Below, one piece after another: positions 20,364-28,317 of a DNA stretch of 64,000 nt. Position 1 is the first letter of the stretch; each line of letters starts with the position of its first letter. A model generated the notes under the pieces. The model saw only the letters and a list, made by a program, of their open reading frames with translations. It did no database searches and had not been told where the DNA came from. Both the position numbers and the translations under genes were made by a program. The stretch is from UMGS1696 sp963642885. Lineage in GTDB: Bacteria; Bacillota; Clostridia; Oscillospirales; CAG-272. Location: positions 16,329 to 80,328 of the forward strand of contig CAVIJI010000007.1 in assembly GCA_963642885.1 (NCBI GenBank). Direction: 5' to 3'.

Positions 20364-21116
20364 TTAAAGCTTGTCTACGGGATAGAGAATCTTGAGCTGG
20401 TTTACTCTGCTCTGGTATGCGGCCTGCTGCTTTTCGCCGATGAGAGCTTCTTTGATTTCGTCCTTGACTACCGAGAACTCTATCTTTCCGCCCGCGGATT
20501 TCTTGTTGAGCTTAATGATATGCCAGCCGAACTGTGTCTGTACGGGATCCGACATTTCACCTTCGTTCATTGCCGCACATGCGTTTTCGAATTCCGGCAC
20601 CATCTGACCCTTACCGAAATCACCGAGACTTCCGCCCTGCTTACCCGACGGGCATGTGCTGTGCTCCATTGCGGCATTTTCAAACGTAATCTCGCCCGAT
20701 TCGATTTTCGACTTCAGCTCTTTGGCAAGCTCTTCGGAGTCTACGAGTATGTGGCTTGCGTTGTAGCTTTCGCCTGCGTCGAACTGCTCCGGATGCTCGT
20801 CGTAGTATTTCTTAACCTCTTCATCGGTTACACGAACCTTTTCGACTGCCTTCTGAATGTTGTAGCTTGCGAGCAGTTCTTCCTTTACTCTGTTAAGCTG
20901 TTCCTTGAATGCGGGTTCTCTTTCGAGAAGATTTCTCTGAGCGTCAAGAAGAAAAAGCTTTTTGTTTATAATCTGCTCGAGTATTACTGCTCTTCCCTGG
21001 GGATTGTTGTAGCTCTGTGCTCTCTGTCCCATCTGCATGAGTGTCGCATCTATTTCGCTCTCCATAATCGGCTTACCGCCCACCTGAGCGACGATTCTAT
21101 CCTGTCCGTTGTTCAT
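20364..21116 (-). CDS. PpiC/parvulin-type peptidyl-prolyl isomerase, apparently cytoplasmic
   Basis: 250 residues. An N-terminal helical SurA/PrsA-like region (VGGKPIMESEIDATL, RAVILEQIINKKLFLLDAQ) is followed by a rotamase domain. That domain contains ASHILVDSEELAKEL, AMEHSTCPSGKQGGSLGDFGKGQMVPEFE (in parts) and TQFGWHIIKL. It catalyses proline cis-trans isomerisation and has chaperone activity in relatives. Most Gram-positive relatives (PrsA) are lipoproteins, but this one starts MNNGQDRIVAQVGG with no signal peptide or lipobox, so it should stay in the cytosol. The ATG at 21116 is preceded by GAAAGGA. Its promoter is described separately. Confidence 0.9.
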   Translation of the reverse strand: MNNGQDRIVAQVGGKPIMESEIDATLMQMGQRAQSYNNPQGRAVILEQIINKKLFLLDAQRNLLEREPAFKEQLNRVKEELLASYNIQKAVEKVRVTDEEVKKYYDEHPEQFDAGESYNASHILVDSEELAKELKSKIESGEITFENAAMEHSTCPSGKQGGSLGDFGKGQMVPEFENACAAMNEGEMSDPVQTQFGWHIIKLNKKSAGGKIEFSVVKDEIKEALIGEKQQAAYQSRVNQLKILYPVDKL

Positions 21117-21153
21117 TTTGTTAGTCCTTTCGTATTGTTATGCATACAGTACG

Positions 21154-21182
21154 ATTATATCAGACAAGGCGGTATTTTGCAA
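21154..21182 (-). promoter_or_regulatory. Promoter of the PpiC-like gene
   Basis: On the minus strand: TTGCAA (21182-21177), 17-bp spacer, TATAAT (21159-21154). Confidence 0.78.
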
Positions 21183-21254
21183 GTATTTTTTCGGATAAGC
21201 CGATTAATTAATGCTTAATTAATGCCGTGTGTGTAAAGCAAAAAACATTATATA

Positions 21255-22010
21255 TCAGGTCTTGGACATTTTCATCATCAGCTTTGCGGGCGTGATTTTC
21301 GCGAGTACGCGGTAGAACTTATAGAAGGCAGTGGGTGTGTAAACACTCTTGCCGTATCCCGCTGCGACAAGCGCACCGTACGCTACCTTCGCGGGATCGC
21401 AGTACGGGAGAACATCGAACGTCTTCGAGTTGCCCTTGATTCCGCCGACCTTTATAAAATCGGTATCCATCGGGCCGGGGCATACTGCCGTTGCGGTTAT
21501 ACCCTTTGCCTTAAGCTCCTCTCCTATACCGAGTGTAAATGCGGTAACATACGCTTTAGACGCGCTGTAAACGGTCATTCTCGGGTTCGGACAGAAGGAC
21601 GCTATGGATGACACGTTAATAACACAGCCTCCCTTATGCATATAAGGCAGTGTCACGTGCGTCATCGCTGTAAGTCCCTTGAGGTTTAAGTCAATCATCT
21701 GTGTCTGCTTTTTCAATTCTCCCTCGCCGACATTTCCGAGGAAACCGCATCCCGAATTGTTTATGAGCATCCATACCTCGGGATTGAGTCTCTCGAGCTC
21801 CGCGGCGAATTTCTCGTAGCTTTCATCAAGTGTAAGGTCGAGCGGGAAAATCCTGCACTGACGCGGTACCTCACGTGCCGCTTCCGTGAGCTTATCCTTA
21901 CTGCGTGATATAAGCCAGTATTCTTCGATATCGGGAAAAAGTGTCGGTAAATTATGCAAAAACTCACGTCCGAGACCTGCGGACGCGCCTGTAATTATCG
22001 CTGTTTTCAT
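21255..22010 (-). CDS. Short-chain dehydrogenase/reductase
   Basis: 251-residue NAD(P)-dependent oxidoreductase. The Rossmann glycine motif TGASAGLG is at residues 8-15, NNSG at 84-87, the catalytic Ser region INVSS at 131-135, and YSASK with Y148 and K152. The later PGPMDTDF is typical of classical SDRs of the YqjQ/DltE type. The substrate cannot be read from sequence. The start follows AGGAGAG. It lies 22 bp downstream of the histidine phosphatase gene on the same strand, so both are probably read from the promoter at 22838-22866. Confidence 0.92.
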   Translation of the reverse strand: MKTAIITGASAGLGREFLHNLPTLFPDIEEYWLISRSKDKLTEAAREVPRQCRIFPLDLTLDESYEKFAAELERLNPEVWMLINNSGCGFLGNVGEGELKKQTQMIDLNLKGLTAMTHVTLPYMHKGGCVINVSSIASFCPNPRMTVYSASKAYVTAFTLGIGEELKAKGITATAVCPGPMDTDFIKVGGIKGNSKTFDVLPYCDPAKVAYGALVAAGYGKSVYTPTAFYKFYRVLAKITPAKLMMKMSKT

Positions 22011-22032
22011 TATAACTCTCCTGTATTATTTC

Positions 22033-22806
22033 TTATCCTCTGTACGTCAGGCCGATATTCTCAAGGTGAGTTGTGTCGCCTATCATAAATATTTTAGACT
22101 GATATGCGGGCTTTCCTTCGATTTCGTGCCTTGTTTTCGAATATACAACCGTGCTTACCGATGTCGGCATAACGCGAATCATCTGCCAGTAGAGCGGCGG
22201 CGCTATATGCGCTATATGCGCGAGAAGCAGTGAGCCGAGTCCCATATGACAGAATATCGCTATATTAGCGTTATCGTCGTAGTTTTCGTTTACTCTGTAT
22301 TCGTATCCGCGTCTGTCAAGTCCGTTCTCGGAAAGGAGCTTATCAAACTCTCTGAATACCATCAGCGCGTATTCTCCCGCACCTGTCGTCGTATATATCT
22401 CGTGCTCAAACCAATGCTCATTGTCGCTCAACTGCTGTGAAAACATTGTAAACAGTCTCAGGTCAAGATCCCACGGGCAGCTGTTCGCATCCTTGTCGCC
22501 GATACCGTATTTTTTAAGCGGCTCGAATGCGGGATACGGGAACTCCTTCAGCCACTCCTTAGTCTCGGCCTTGATACCCGTTGCATACAGAAAATGCTTT
22601 GCGGTATCCTGCGCGCGGCCCAGCGGTGAGAGATAAACCTTCGTTATGCTTTCATGCACCTTGCTCTTGTCGGGGTCTCTGTAGTCTGCCGTATATATGT
22701 GATTTACGAGCCTGTCCCTTAGGAGATCGGCTTCGCTCCATCCGCGTTTCGTCAGCGAATCTATAGCGTAATTCGGATCGCCGTGACGTATTATAAACAG
22801 TTTCAT
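22033..22806 (-). CDS. Histidine phosphatase family protein
   Basis: 257 residues from the ATG at 22806; an in-frame GTG nine bases earlier overlaps the AAAGG ribosome site and is less likely. The catalytic motif RHG is at residues 7-9 (FIIRHGDPNY), the supporting Arg in SPLGRAQDTA, and the second catalytic His in FCHMGLG. This is the phosphoglycerate-mutase-like fold, acting through a phospho-histidine. The ~100-residue insertion between the two halves (EFPYPAFEPL to EYRVNENYD) is longer than in small members. Substrate unknown. First gene of a two-gene unit with the SDR. Confidence 0.92.
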   Translation of the reverse strand: MKLFIIRHGDPNYAIDSLTKRGWSEADLLRDRLVNHIYTADYRDPDKSKVHESITKVYLSPLGRAQDTAKHFLYATGIKAETKEWLKEFPYPAFEPLKKYGIGDKDANSCPWDLDLRLFTMFSQQLSDNEHWFEHEIYTTTGAGEYALMVFREFDKLLSENGLDRRGYEYRVNENYDDNANIAIFCHMGLGSLLLAHIAHIAPPLYWQMIRVMPTSVSTVVYSKTRHEIEGKPAYQSKIFMIGDTTHLENIGLTYRG

Positions 22807-22837
22807 ATGAAGCACCTTTCAGTATTTTTTCATAAAG

Positions 22838-22866
22838 AGTATATCACAACTTTTCTCACATGTAAA
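22838..22866 (-). promoter_or_regulatory. Promoter of the phosphatase-SDR operon
   Basis: On the minus strand: TTTACA (22866-22861), 17-bp spacer, TATACT (22843-22838). Confidence 0.8.
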
Positions 22867-22882
22867 GCCGATATTATATTCT

Positions 22883-24115
22883 TTATTTAACGGTATACCC
22901 GTCGTATATGTTGTCGAATATTATGCTCTCGTCATCCGTACTTGTCACTATACCGCCGTCCTCACAATATACGCACTCGATTTCTTCTAAGCCTGTTATC
23001 GCGTCCGTATCAAGTGAATCGGCAAGGTAGTACTTCATTGTCTCGACGAGTATCTCCGCGCAGCCCTTGCTCCGTGAGAACATCACAAGGCTGCCCGTGG
23101 CACTCACGGGGTATCCGTCCGCACCTATATATTTGTGTGTTATATTGCCGTCACTGTCCTCGTAATAATACTGTACGTCGAGATCGGACATGGGAAAGTT
23201 GCGGTAATTGACTATGGCAATATTGCCCGTGTAATTCATTATAGCCGCGGGATTTACGGTACTGCCCACTCTGTCGTATATATTGAAGCCGTAGGTATAA
23301 CCCGAGCCCGTATCGAGATTTCTTACATATCCGTCAAACGACGACAATGAGCCGAAAAAGTATCCGTTCTCCGTCAGCTCATCGGCTATATAGTCGACAA
23401 TGAACGCGTTTTTCATCCAATACAAATCCACAAACGAATTCACACCGTACTCCTCGGCAAACGCAAGGTATTCGTCCGATACATTCAGCACGACCTTGTT
23501 CTCTCCCGAAAACGTAAGCGAAACATGATTTTCGTCATTTATGTATTTCGATATTTCCGCCAGAAACCGTGACGTCTCCGCATTGCGTGTCGGATCGAAA
23601 TTATACGCTTCATTATCGTCTACGCAAAGAAAGAGGCTGTTATATTCCTCGTAATACGGGGAATAGAATATCTCACGCCGTCCGCTGTCGTTCAGAAGAA
23701 GCAATGCGTCATACAGCTCGGGCTCGATTTCAAGCTCGGTGTTCGGATTACTATTGAGTGTTCTGAGGTTTGTCGTGTCCGCGTAGCTGAGATTATTGAA
23801 TATTTTAGTCGCGCTGTCCGCTGCCGCGCTGTACACCTTTGACAATGCACGGTATTCTACACCCGCGCCGACTCCCGACGCACCGAGATTGTATTGAAGC
23901 GCTATTTCGGATGTGCAGGTTCCGCTGAGCTCGGACGAGGCTTCAATAGTCCTCCAACCGCTTGCAGTCGATGTCATCGATATGACGCCGTATGTAATGG
24001 CTATTAACGCTATTATAAAGAACACTATCGTCAGCACAAGCCTCGGCTTGATTTTACTCTCATCAAGCTCAATATGCTTTACGGGCGGAACGTACGGAGT
24101 TTTATTTTCTTTCAT
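22883..24115 (-). CDS. Membrane-anchored ApbE-like protein, apparently degenerate
   Basis: 410 residues: a short cytoplasmic N terminus, one transmembrane segment (about 25-48) and a large outside domain. Three stretches follow the order of FAD:protein FMN transferase (ApbE). They are NLRTLNSNPNTELEIEPELY (117-135), which resembles the Ser-Glu-Leu/Arg-Leu-Asn block; KNAFIVDYIADELTENG (235-251), which resembles the KGYAVD block; and YIGADGYPVSATGSLVMFS (329-347), which resembles the DPRTGYP block. The glycine-rich GGN loop and the ADAL-type Asp/Thr metal site are not conserved (CAEILVETM instead), so activity is doubtful. No strong ribosome site is visible. The gene is 133 bp downstream of the peptide transporter operon, with an inverted repeat between. 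The fold assignment is inference. Confidence 0.55.
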   Translation of the reverse strand: MKENKTPYVPPVKHIELDESKIKPRLVLTIVFFIIALIAITYGVISMTSTASGWRTIEASSELSGTCTSEIALQYNLGASGVGAGVEYRALSKVYSAAADSATKIFNNLSYADTTNLRTLNSNPNTELEIEPELYDALLLLNDSGRREIFYSPYYEEYNSLFLCVDDNEAYNFDPTRNAETSRFLAEISKYINDENHVSLTFSGENKVVLNVSDEYLAFAEEYGVNSFVDLYWMKNAFIVDYIADELTENGYFFGSLSSFDGYVRNLDTGSGYTYGFNIYDRVGSTVNPAAIMNYTGNIAIVNYRNFPMSDLDVQYYYEDSDGNITHKYIGADGYPVSATGSLVMFSRSKGCAEILVETMKYYLADSLDTDAITGLEEIECVYCEDGGIVTSTDDESIIFDNIYDGYTVK

Positions 24116-24155
24116 TTCGGTTTATATTAAATCCTTCGATATCCATTACAAACAA

Positions 24156-24224
24156 CAAGGTAACACTTTAATTAAGAAATCTCCGACATTAAGTTCAGAG
24201 TTAGCTTAAACAGGCGTTACCTTG
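24156..24224 (-). terminator. Possible terminator of the peptide transporter operon
   Basis: Arms CAAGGTAAC / GTTACCTTG, 51 nt apart, between the last transporter gene and the ApbE-like gene. On the minus strand the second arm is followed by TTGTTTG, a weak T-tract. The long loop makes this uncertain. Confidence 0.4.
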
Positions 24225-24248
24225 ATGCTGTATACTTCGTTTAAATAA

Positions 24249-25550
24249 TTATAATTGAGCGATAATCAGGAAGATAATAAACAATATCACAACAGCGGCA
24301 ATCAAGCCAAGACCTATAAGAGCGCCTTTTCTGCATGCTTTGAAGTTGCGTATATAATTTTTGCTTTTGAATATCGCGGCGGCGATAAGACCGGGTATGG
24401 GAAGGAAGAACGAGCCTACCGAATACCACGGGCTTCCCGTGTCGTGGAGAGGTGTATCGAGTATTACCTCGTTGCTGACATTATCGTCTTCTGTATTGCC
24501 GCTCGTTGTATCACTGTCACTTATCGTTACGGATTTAATCGGAACGTTCTTTTCTCTTATCGCCTTGTATTCTTCGATTTCCTTCTTGTTGCCGTAAATA
24601 TAATGGTCATGACCGATGCAAACCATCTCGGGCTTATCCTCGCTGTAATCATGCACGGAAGGATCGTAGGTAAAGAGAACCTTATGCTTTTCGAGAGCGG
24701 GATCGGGAATCGGAATAGCGGAAATAAGAGAACGTGTATAGGGGTGAAGCGGGTAATCGAACAATTCCTCTGCGGGAGCAACCTCGACTATGTCGCCCTT
24801 ATAGATAACGCCTATACGGTCCGATATGAAACGTACAATCGACAGGTCATGAGCGATAAAGAGGTATGTTGTTCCTCTTTCCTGCTGGAATTTCTTAAGA
24901 AGATTCAAAACCTGAGCACGAATGGATACGTCAAGAGCCGAAATAGGCTCGTCGGCTACGACAAGCTCCGGCTCCATAACCATAGCACGTGCCAAACCGA
25001 TTCTCTGACGCTGACCGCCCGAGAACTCGTGAGGGTAACGTGTAAGGTGTTCGGGAAGAAGACCTACTTCATTTATTATTTCCTCAACCTTGCGTACACG
25101 GTCCGCTTCGTTTTCGAAAAGCTTGAAGTTGTACAGACCTTCGGAAACTATATAATCTACGGTTGCACGTTCGTTAAGGGATGCCGCGGGATCCTGGAAT
25201 ACCATCTGGATATTTCTGATAACCTCACGGTCGAGTGAATGCGGAATCTTACCGGAAATACGGACGCCTTTATACTGAATTTCACCCTTGGAGCAGGGAT
25301 TAACACGAATAACCGCACGTCCGATTGTGGTTTTACCTGAACCGGATTCACCTACGAGGGAGAATGTTTCGCCCTTATAGATATCGAAAGAAGCGTTTTT
25401 AACTGCCGTTACGGCATTGTCGCCTTTTCCGAATGTAATATCAACATCTTTTACAGACAGGAGTATTTCTTTTCCGGTGGCGGGGTCTATAGGACCGTGT
25501 TCCGGAAAATGGCCTGACTGCTTTACTGCTTTTTCATCGTTATTTGCCAC
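24249..25550 (-). CDS. amiF: Peptide ABC transporter ATPase, AmiF/OppF type, with extra membrane tail
   Basis: 433 residues. The first ~335 follow streptococcal AmiF closely: Walker A GESGSGKT (67-74), QMVFQDPAASLNERATVDYI, signature FSGGQRQR (176-183), Walker B VVADEP, H-loop IAHDLS, and the C-terminal PIPDP region that marks oligopeptide ATPases. It hydrolyses ATP to drive peptide uptake together with AmiE. Unlike AmiF (~308 residues) it continues with a polar linker and two hydrophobic segments (378-393 and 409-431) ending in IIAQL. This tail resembles small Firmicutes membrane domains and would anchor the ATPase directly. Start is GTG at 25550 behind AGGAGAG. Last gene of the operon. Confidence 0.93.
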   Translation of the reverse strand: MANNDEKAVKQSGHFPEHGPIDPATGKEILLSVKDVDITFGKGDNAVTAVKNASFDIYKGETFSLVGESGSGKTTIGRAVIRVNPCSKGEIQYKGVRISGKIPHSLDREVIRNIQMVFQDPAASLNERATVDYIVSEGLYNFKLFENEADRVRKVEEIINEVGLLPEHLTRYPHEFSGGQRQRIGLARAMVMEPELVVADEPISALDVSIRAQVLNLLKKFQQERGTTYLFIAHDLSIVRFISDRIGVIYKGDIVEVAPAEELFDYPLHPYTRSLISAIPIPDPALEKHKVLFTYDPSVHDYSEDKPEMVCIGHDHYIYGNKKEIEEYKAIREKNVPIKSVTISDSDTTSGNTEDDNVSNEVILDTPLHDTGSPWYSVGSFFLPIPGLIAAAIFKSKNYIRNFKACRKGALIGLGLIAAVVILFIIFLIIAQL

Positions 25551-25570
25551 AGTCTACTCTCTCCTATCTG

Positions 25571-27319
25571 TTATATATTAAATGCTCTCATTAGCTTTTC
25601 GTGAATGTTTTCGATAGCTTCGGGTTTTTCAACCTTAGGCGCTCTGGGGTCGAGCAGCCATGTCTTTGCGTAATGCGTATCGCTTACCTTGAACATCGGC
25701 GGCTCCTTTAATGTATCGATTTTTAAGCAATGAGGATTTCTCGGTGCGAACGGGTCGCCGATAATCTTATTATACAGTGACGGCGGTGTACCGGAAATCG
25801 AATAAAGCTTTGTGTTTCTCTGTGCGAGCTGCGGGAGGGAGGACAGCAGAGCCCATGTATACGGATGACGGGGATCGTAGAATACATCCTCTACGGTTCC
25901 GAGCTCGACAACCTGACCTGCATACAAAACCGCTACACGGTCGGCAATGTTTGCGACAACACCGAGGTCATGCGTGATGAATACGATGGTATAGTTGAAT
26001 TCCTTCTGCAAATCCTTGAGAAGCTTAAGAATCTGAGCCTGAATGGTAACGTCGAGAGCTGTCGTAGGCTCGTCGCAAATCAGAATCTTCGGCTGGCAGG
26101 AAAGCGCGATTGCTATAACAATACGCTGTCTCATACCGCCCGAATACTGGAAGGGATAATCATCGAATCTGTGCTCCGCATTCGGAATACCGACCTTCTT
26201 CATGAGAATGAGCGCTCTTTCACGAGCTTCGGCTTCCGAGCAATTCTGGTGCTTCAGAATGATGGATGTAATCTGCTTACCGATTGTGATAATCGGGTTA
26301 AGAGATGTCATAGGGTCCTGGAATACCGTTGCGATACGTGTACCGCGAATCTTGCTCCAGTCCTTCGAGAACTTAATTTTCGCAAGGTTTAAAATGCACG
26401 TGCCGTGGAATTTTTCGTCATTTTCGTCGATATAACGTACACGGAACGCAACCTTGTCGAATACGCCGTTTCTGACGTTTTCGTTATCGAGGTCGAGACC
26501 TTCTGTCATAGCCAGTTTAAGCTCCGCGAGAAGCTGTCTGCACAGCTTTGCGCCTTTATAACCGCCGTAACGGTCTACCGACAGACAGATTTCCTTAGCG
26601 AGAATCACATTGCGCGCCTTGGTCTGCTCACTGATTTCCTGATTAACGGCCTTAGCGTACTTCGCCTCGAGAGACTGCATTTTCTTGTTATACTCATCAA
26701 GGTAAGCGTGATTGTTCTTTAATGCTTCCTCCGCCTTCTTTTCGGCGTCCGCGAGTTCTTTTTCCTTCTCTTCGATGGAAGCATTCATGATTTTGATTTC
26801 GGCGCTTATGCGCTTAATTTCTTCCTTATCATGCTTTGTGTCGAGAGTCTGCTTTACGTTAAATGCTTCGGTGCTTCTGTATTTCAGATCGGCGATTTCC
26901 GCCTTCATCTTTTCTTCTTCGGCGGTATCGATATGAGCCATGCGTTTCTTTTCGTCTTTAAGAGCCTGCATTTCACGGTAGATATCCTTACCGAATTCGA
27001 GCTTTGAATACTCATTCAGCTTCTTGGTGCAGTCATCTACCATTTTAAGCTCGGACTTACCCTTAACGGCGCATGTGTCCGCAAGCTCGTCGTCGCTGAA
27101 TATAAGGCTTCCGTTTGAAATAAATCCGTTTTCATCGAGCATTCCTGCGAATGTTTTTGTAAATACGGATTTACCCGAGCCCGATTCACCTACGATTGCG
27201 ATTGATTCGTTTTCGAATATGTCGAGAGATATGCCGCGAATAGCGGTGAGAATTCTTCCGCGCACACGGAATTTCACCTCAAGGTCTTTTACCGACAGTA
27301 AAACTTTTTTATCTTCCAT
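25571..27319 (-). CDS. amiE: Peptide ABC transporter ATPase, AmiE/OppD type, with large coiled-coil insertion
   Basis: 582 residues from the ATG at 27319, which has AAGGAG nearby. The family is ~330-355 residues. Walker A GESGSGKS is at 44-51 and the Q-loop VFQDPMTSLNP starts at 332. In streptococcal AmiE these are about 60 residues apart less, because here residues ~80-315 form an extra block. The block is charged and heptad-like (EEEKMKAEIADLKYR, KRISAEIKIMNASIEEKEKEL), then partly globular. After it the normal domain resumes with SGGMRQR, CDEPTTALDVT and THDLGVVA, and the C-terminal SLPQLAQ...PPSLYNKI region. No frameshift or stop is seen and both flanks are intact. The insertion's role is unknown. 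Confidence 0.93.
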   Translation of the reverse strand: MEDKKVLLSVKDLEVKFRVRGRILTAIRGISLDIFENESIAIVGESGSGKSVFTKTFAGMLDENGFISNGSLIFSDDELADTCAVKGKSELKMVDDCTKKLNEYSKLEFGKDIYREMQALKDEKKRMAHIDTAEEEKMKAEIADLKYRSTEAFNVKQTLDTKHDKEEIKRISAEIKIMNASIEEKEKELADAEKKAEEALKNNHAYLDEYNKKMQSLEAKYAKAVNQEISEQTKARNVILAKEICLSVDRYGGYKGAKLCRQLLAELKLAMTEGLDLDNENVRNGVFDKVAFRVRYIDENDEKFHGTCILNLAKIKFSKDWSKIRGTRIATVFQDPMTSLNPIITIGKQITSIILKHQNCSEAEARERALILMKKVGIPNAEHRFDDYPFQYSGGMRQRIVIAIALSCQPKILICDEPTTALDVTIQAQILKLLKDLQKEFNYTIVFITHDLGVVANIADRVAVLYAGQVVELGTVEDVFYDPRHPYTWALLSSLPQLAQRNTKLYSISGTPPSLYNKIIGDPFAPRNPHCLKIDTLKEPPMFKVSDTHYAKTWLLDPRAPKVEKPEAIENIHEKLMRAFNI

Positions 27320-27329
27320 TGCTATCTCC

Positions 27330-28310
27330 TTACATATGTGTTCTCGGGTCTGATGCGTCGCCGAGGTTCTGTCCGACAACGTACAGTACAACCGTAATGA
27401 TTGCGGAAATTACAACGGGGCTCCAGAATTCGAACTGCCATCCGGGAGTTACCATTGCGCTTTCGGCTGCATATATAAGTTTACCGAGAGACATATCCGA
27501 CAGACCCATACCGATGTAAGAGAGGAACACCTCGGATGAAATATACGACGGAATTTCGGTAGCGGTATATGTTACGATAACGGAGGTCATGAAGGGGAGA
27601 ATATTTTTCAGTGCTATTCTGAGAGTCGGAGTACCGAGGCAGCGCGACGCGAGATTGTATTCTCTGTCGCGGATGATAATAACCTGTGTTCGCATGAAGT
27701 ATGCTATGTACAGCCAGCCGGTTACGGTCATGGCGAAAACCATTGACCAGAAGCTTGCGGACATAATCATGACGACAACGGAAATAAGGAGGATGTACGG
27801 TACGTTGCCGACGATATTGTATACTTCCTGCATTATAATATCGACCTTCTTGGAGAAGCCCCATACGGCACCGACAAGCACGCCGATAGTCATATTGATT
27901 GCGGCGCAGATAACGGCGAGAGTAATGGATATTCTCGAACCGTACCAGATAGCGTCGAATGTAGGCTCACCGGATGCGCCCGCACCGAGAATCCACTTCA
28001 GGGAGAAGCCGAATTTTTCGATGGCTTTATCGGGAGTCAGATGTTTTGACGTACTGTCGAGAAGGTTTGCGAAACGGTCGTATTCGGTCAGTGCGGGATA
28101 TACGTATGTGAATACGAGAATCACCGCAAGGAGCGAAAGAATGATTATATTAATTTTTTTACGGAAGAACACACGGAAAACCGAGTGCCAATACGAATAA
28201 CGGGGGGCGGTAATCTTTTCCGAATCGAGGGTACTGTTGTCAATGAACGAGAACAGCTCTTCTTCGGGAACATTAAGCTCTTCCAGATCGAGCAGCTTAT
28301 CATTTTCCAT
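27330..28310 (-). CDS. amiD: Peptide ABC transporter permease, AmiD/OppC type
   Basis: 326-residue inner-membrane permease. N-terminal cytoplasmic stretch, then PRYSYWHSVFRVFFRKK and a first transmembrane helix, an extracytoplasmic loop, and five further helices. The EAA coupling motif that contacts the ATPases reads EYNLASRCLGTPTLRIALKNILP (in parts EYNLASRCLGT and LRIALKNILP), and the protein ends GQNLGDASDPRTHM, as in streptococcal AmiD. Together with AmiC it forms the translocation channel. It begins 7 bp after the amiC stop, so the genes are translationally tight. No unusual feature was seen in this subunit. Confidence 0.95.
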   Translation of the reverse strand: MENDKLLDLEELNVPEEELFSFIDNSTLDSEKITAPRYSYWHSVFRVFFRKKINIIILSLLAVILVFTYVYPALTEYDRFANLLDSTSKHLTPDKAIEKFGFSLKWILGAGASGEPTFDAIWYGSRISITLAVICAAINMTIGVLVGAVWGFSKKVDIIMQEVYNIVGNVPYILLISVVVMIMSASFWSMVFAMTVTGWLYIAYFMRTQVIIIRDREYNLASRCLGTPTLRIALKNILPFMTSVIVTYTATEIPSYISSEVFLSYIGMGLSDMSLGKLIYAAESAMVTPGWQFEFWSPVVISAIITVVLYVVGQNLGDASDPRTHM

Positions 28311-28317
28311 TTACAAT

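Noticed and set aside
24255..25238. 327-codon plus-strand open frame opposite amiF
   Set aside because: Antisense shadow; the minus strand encodes all ABC ATPase motifs.
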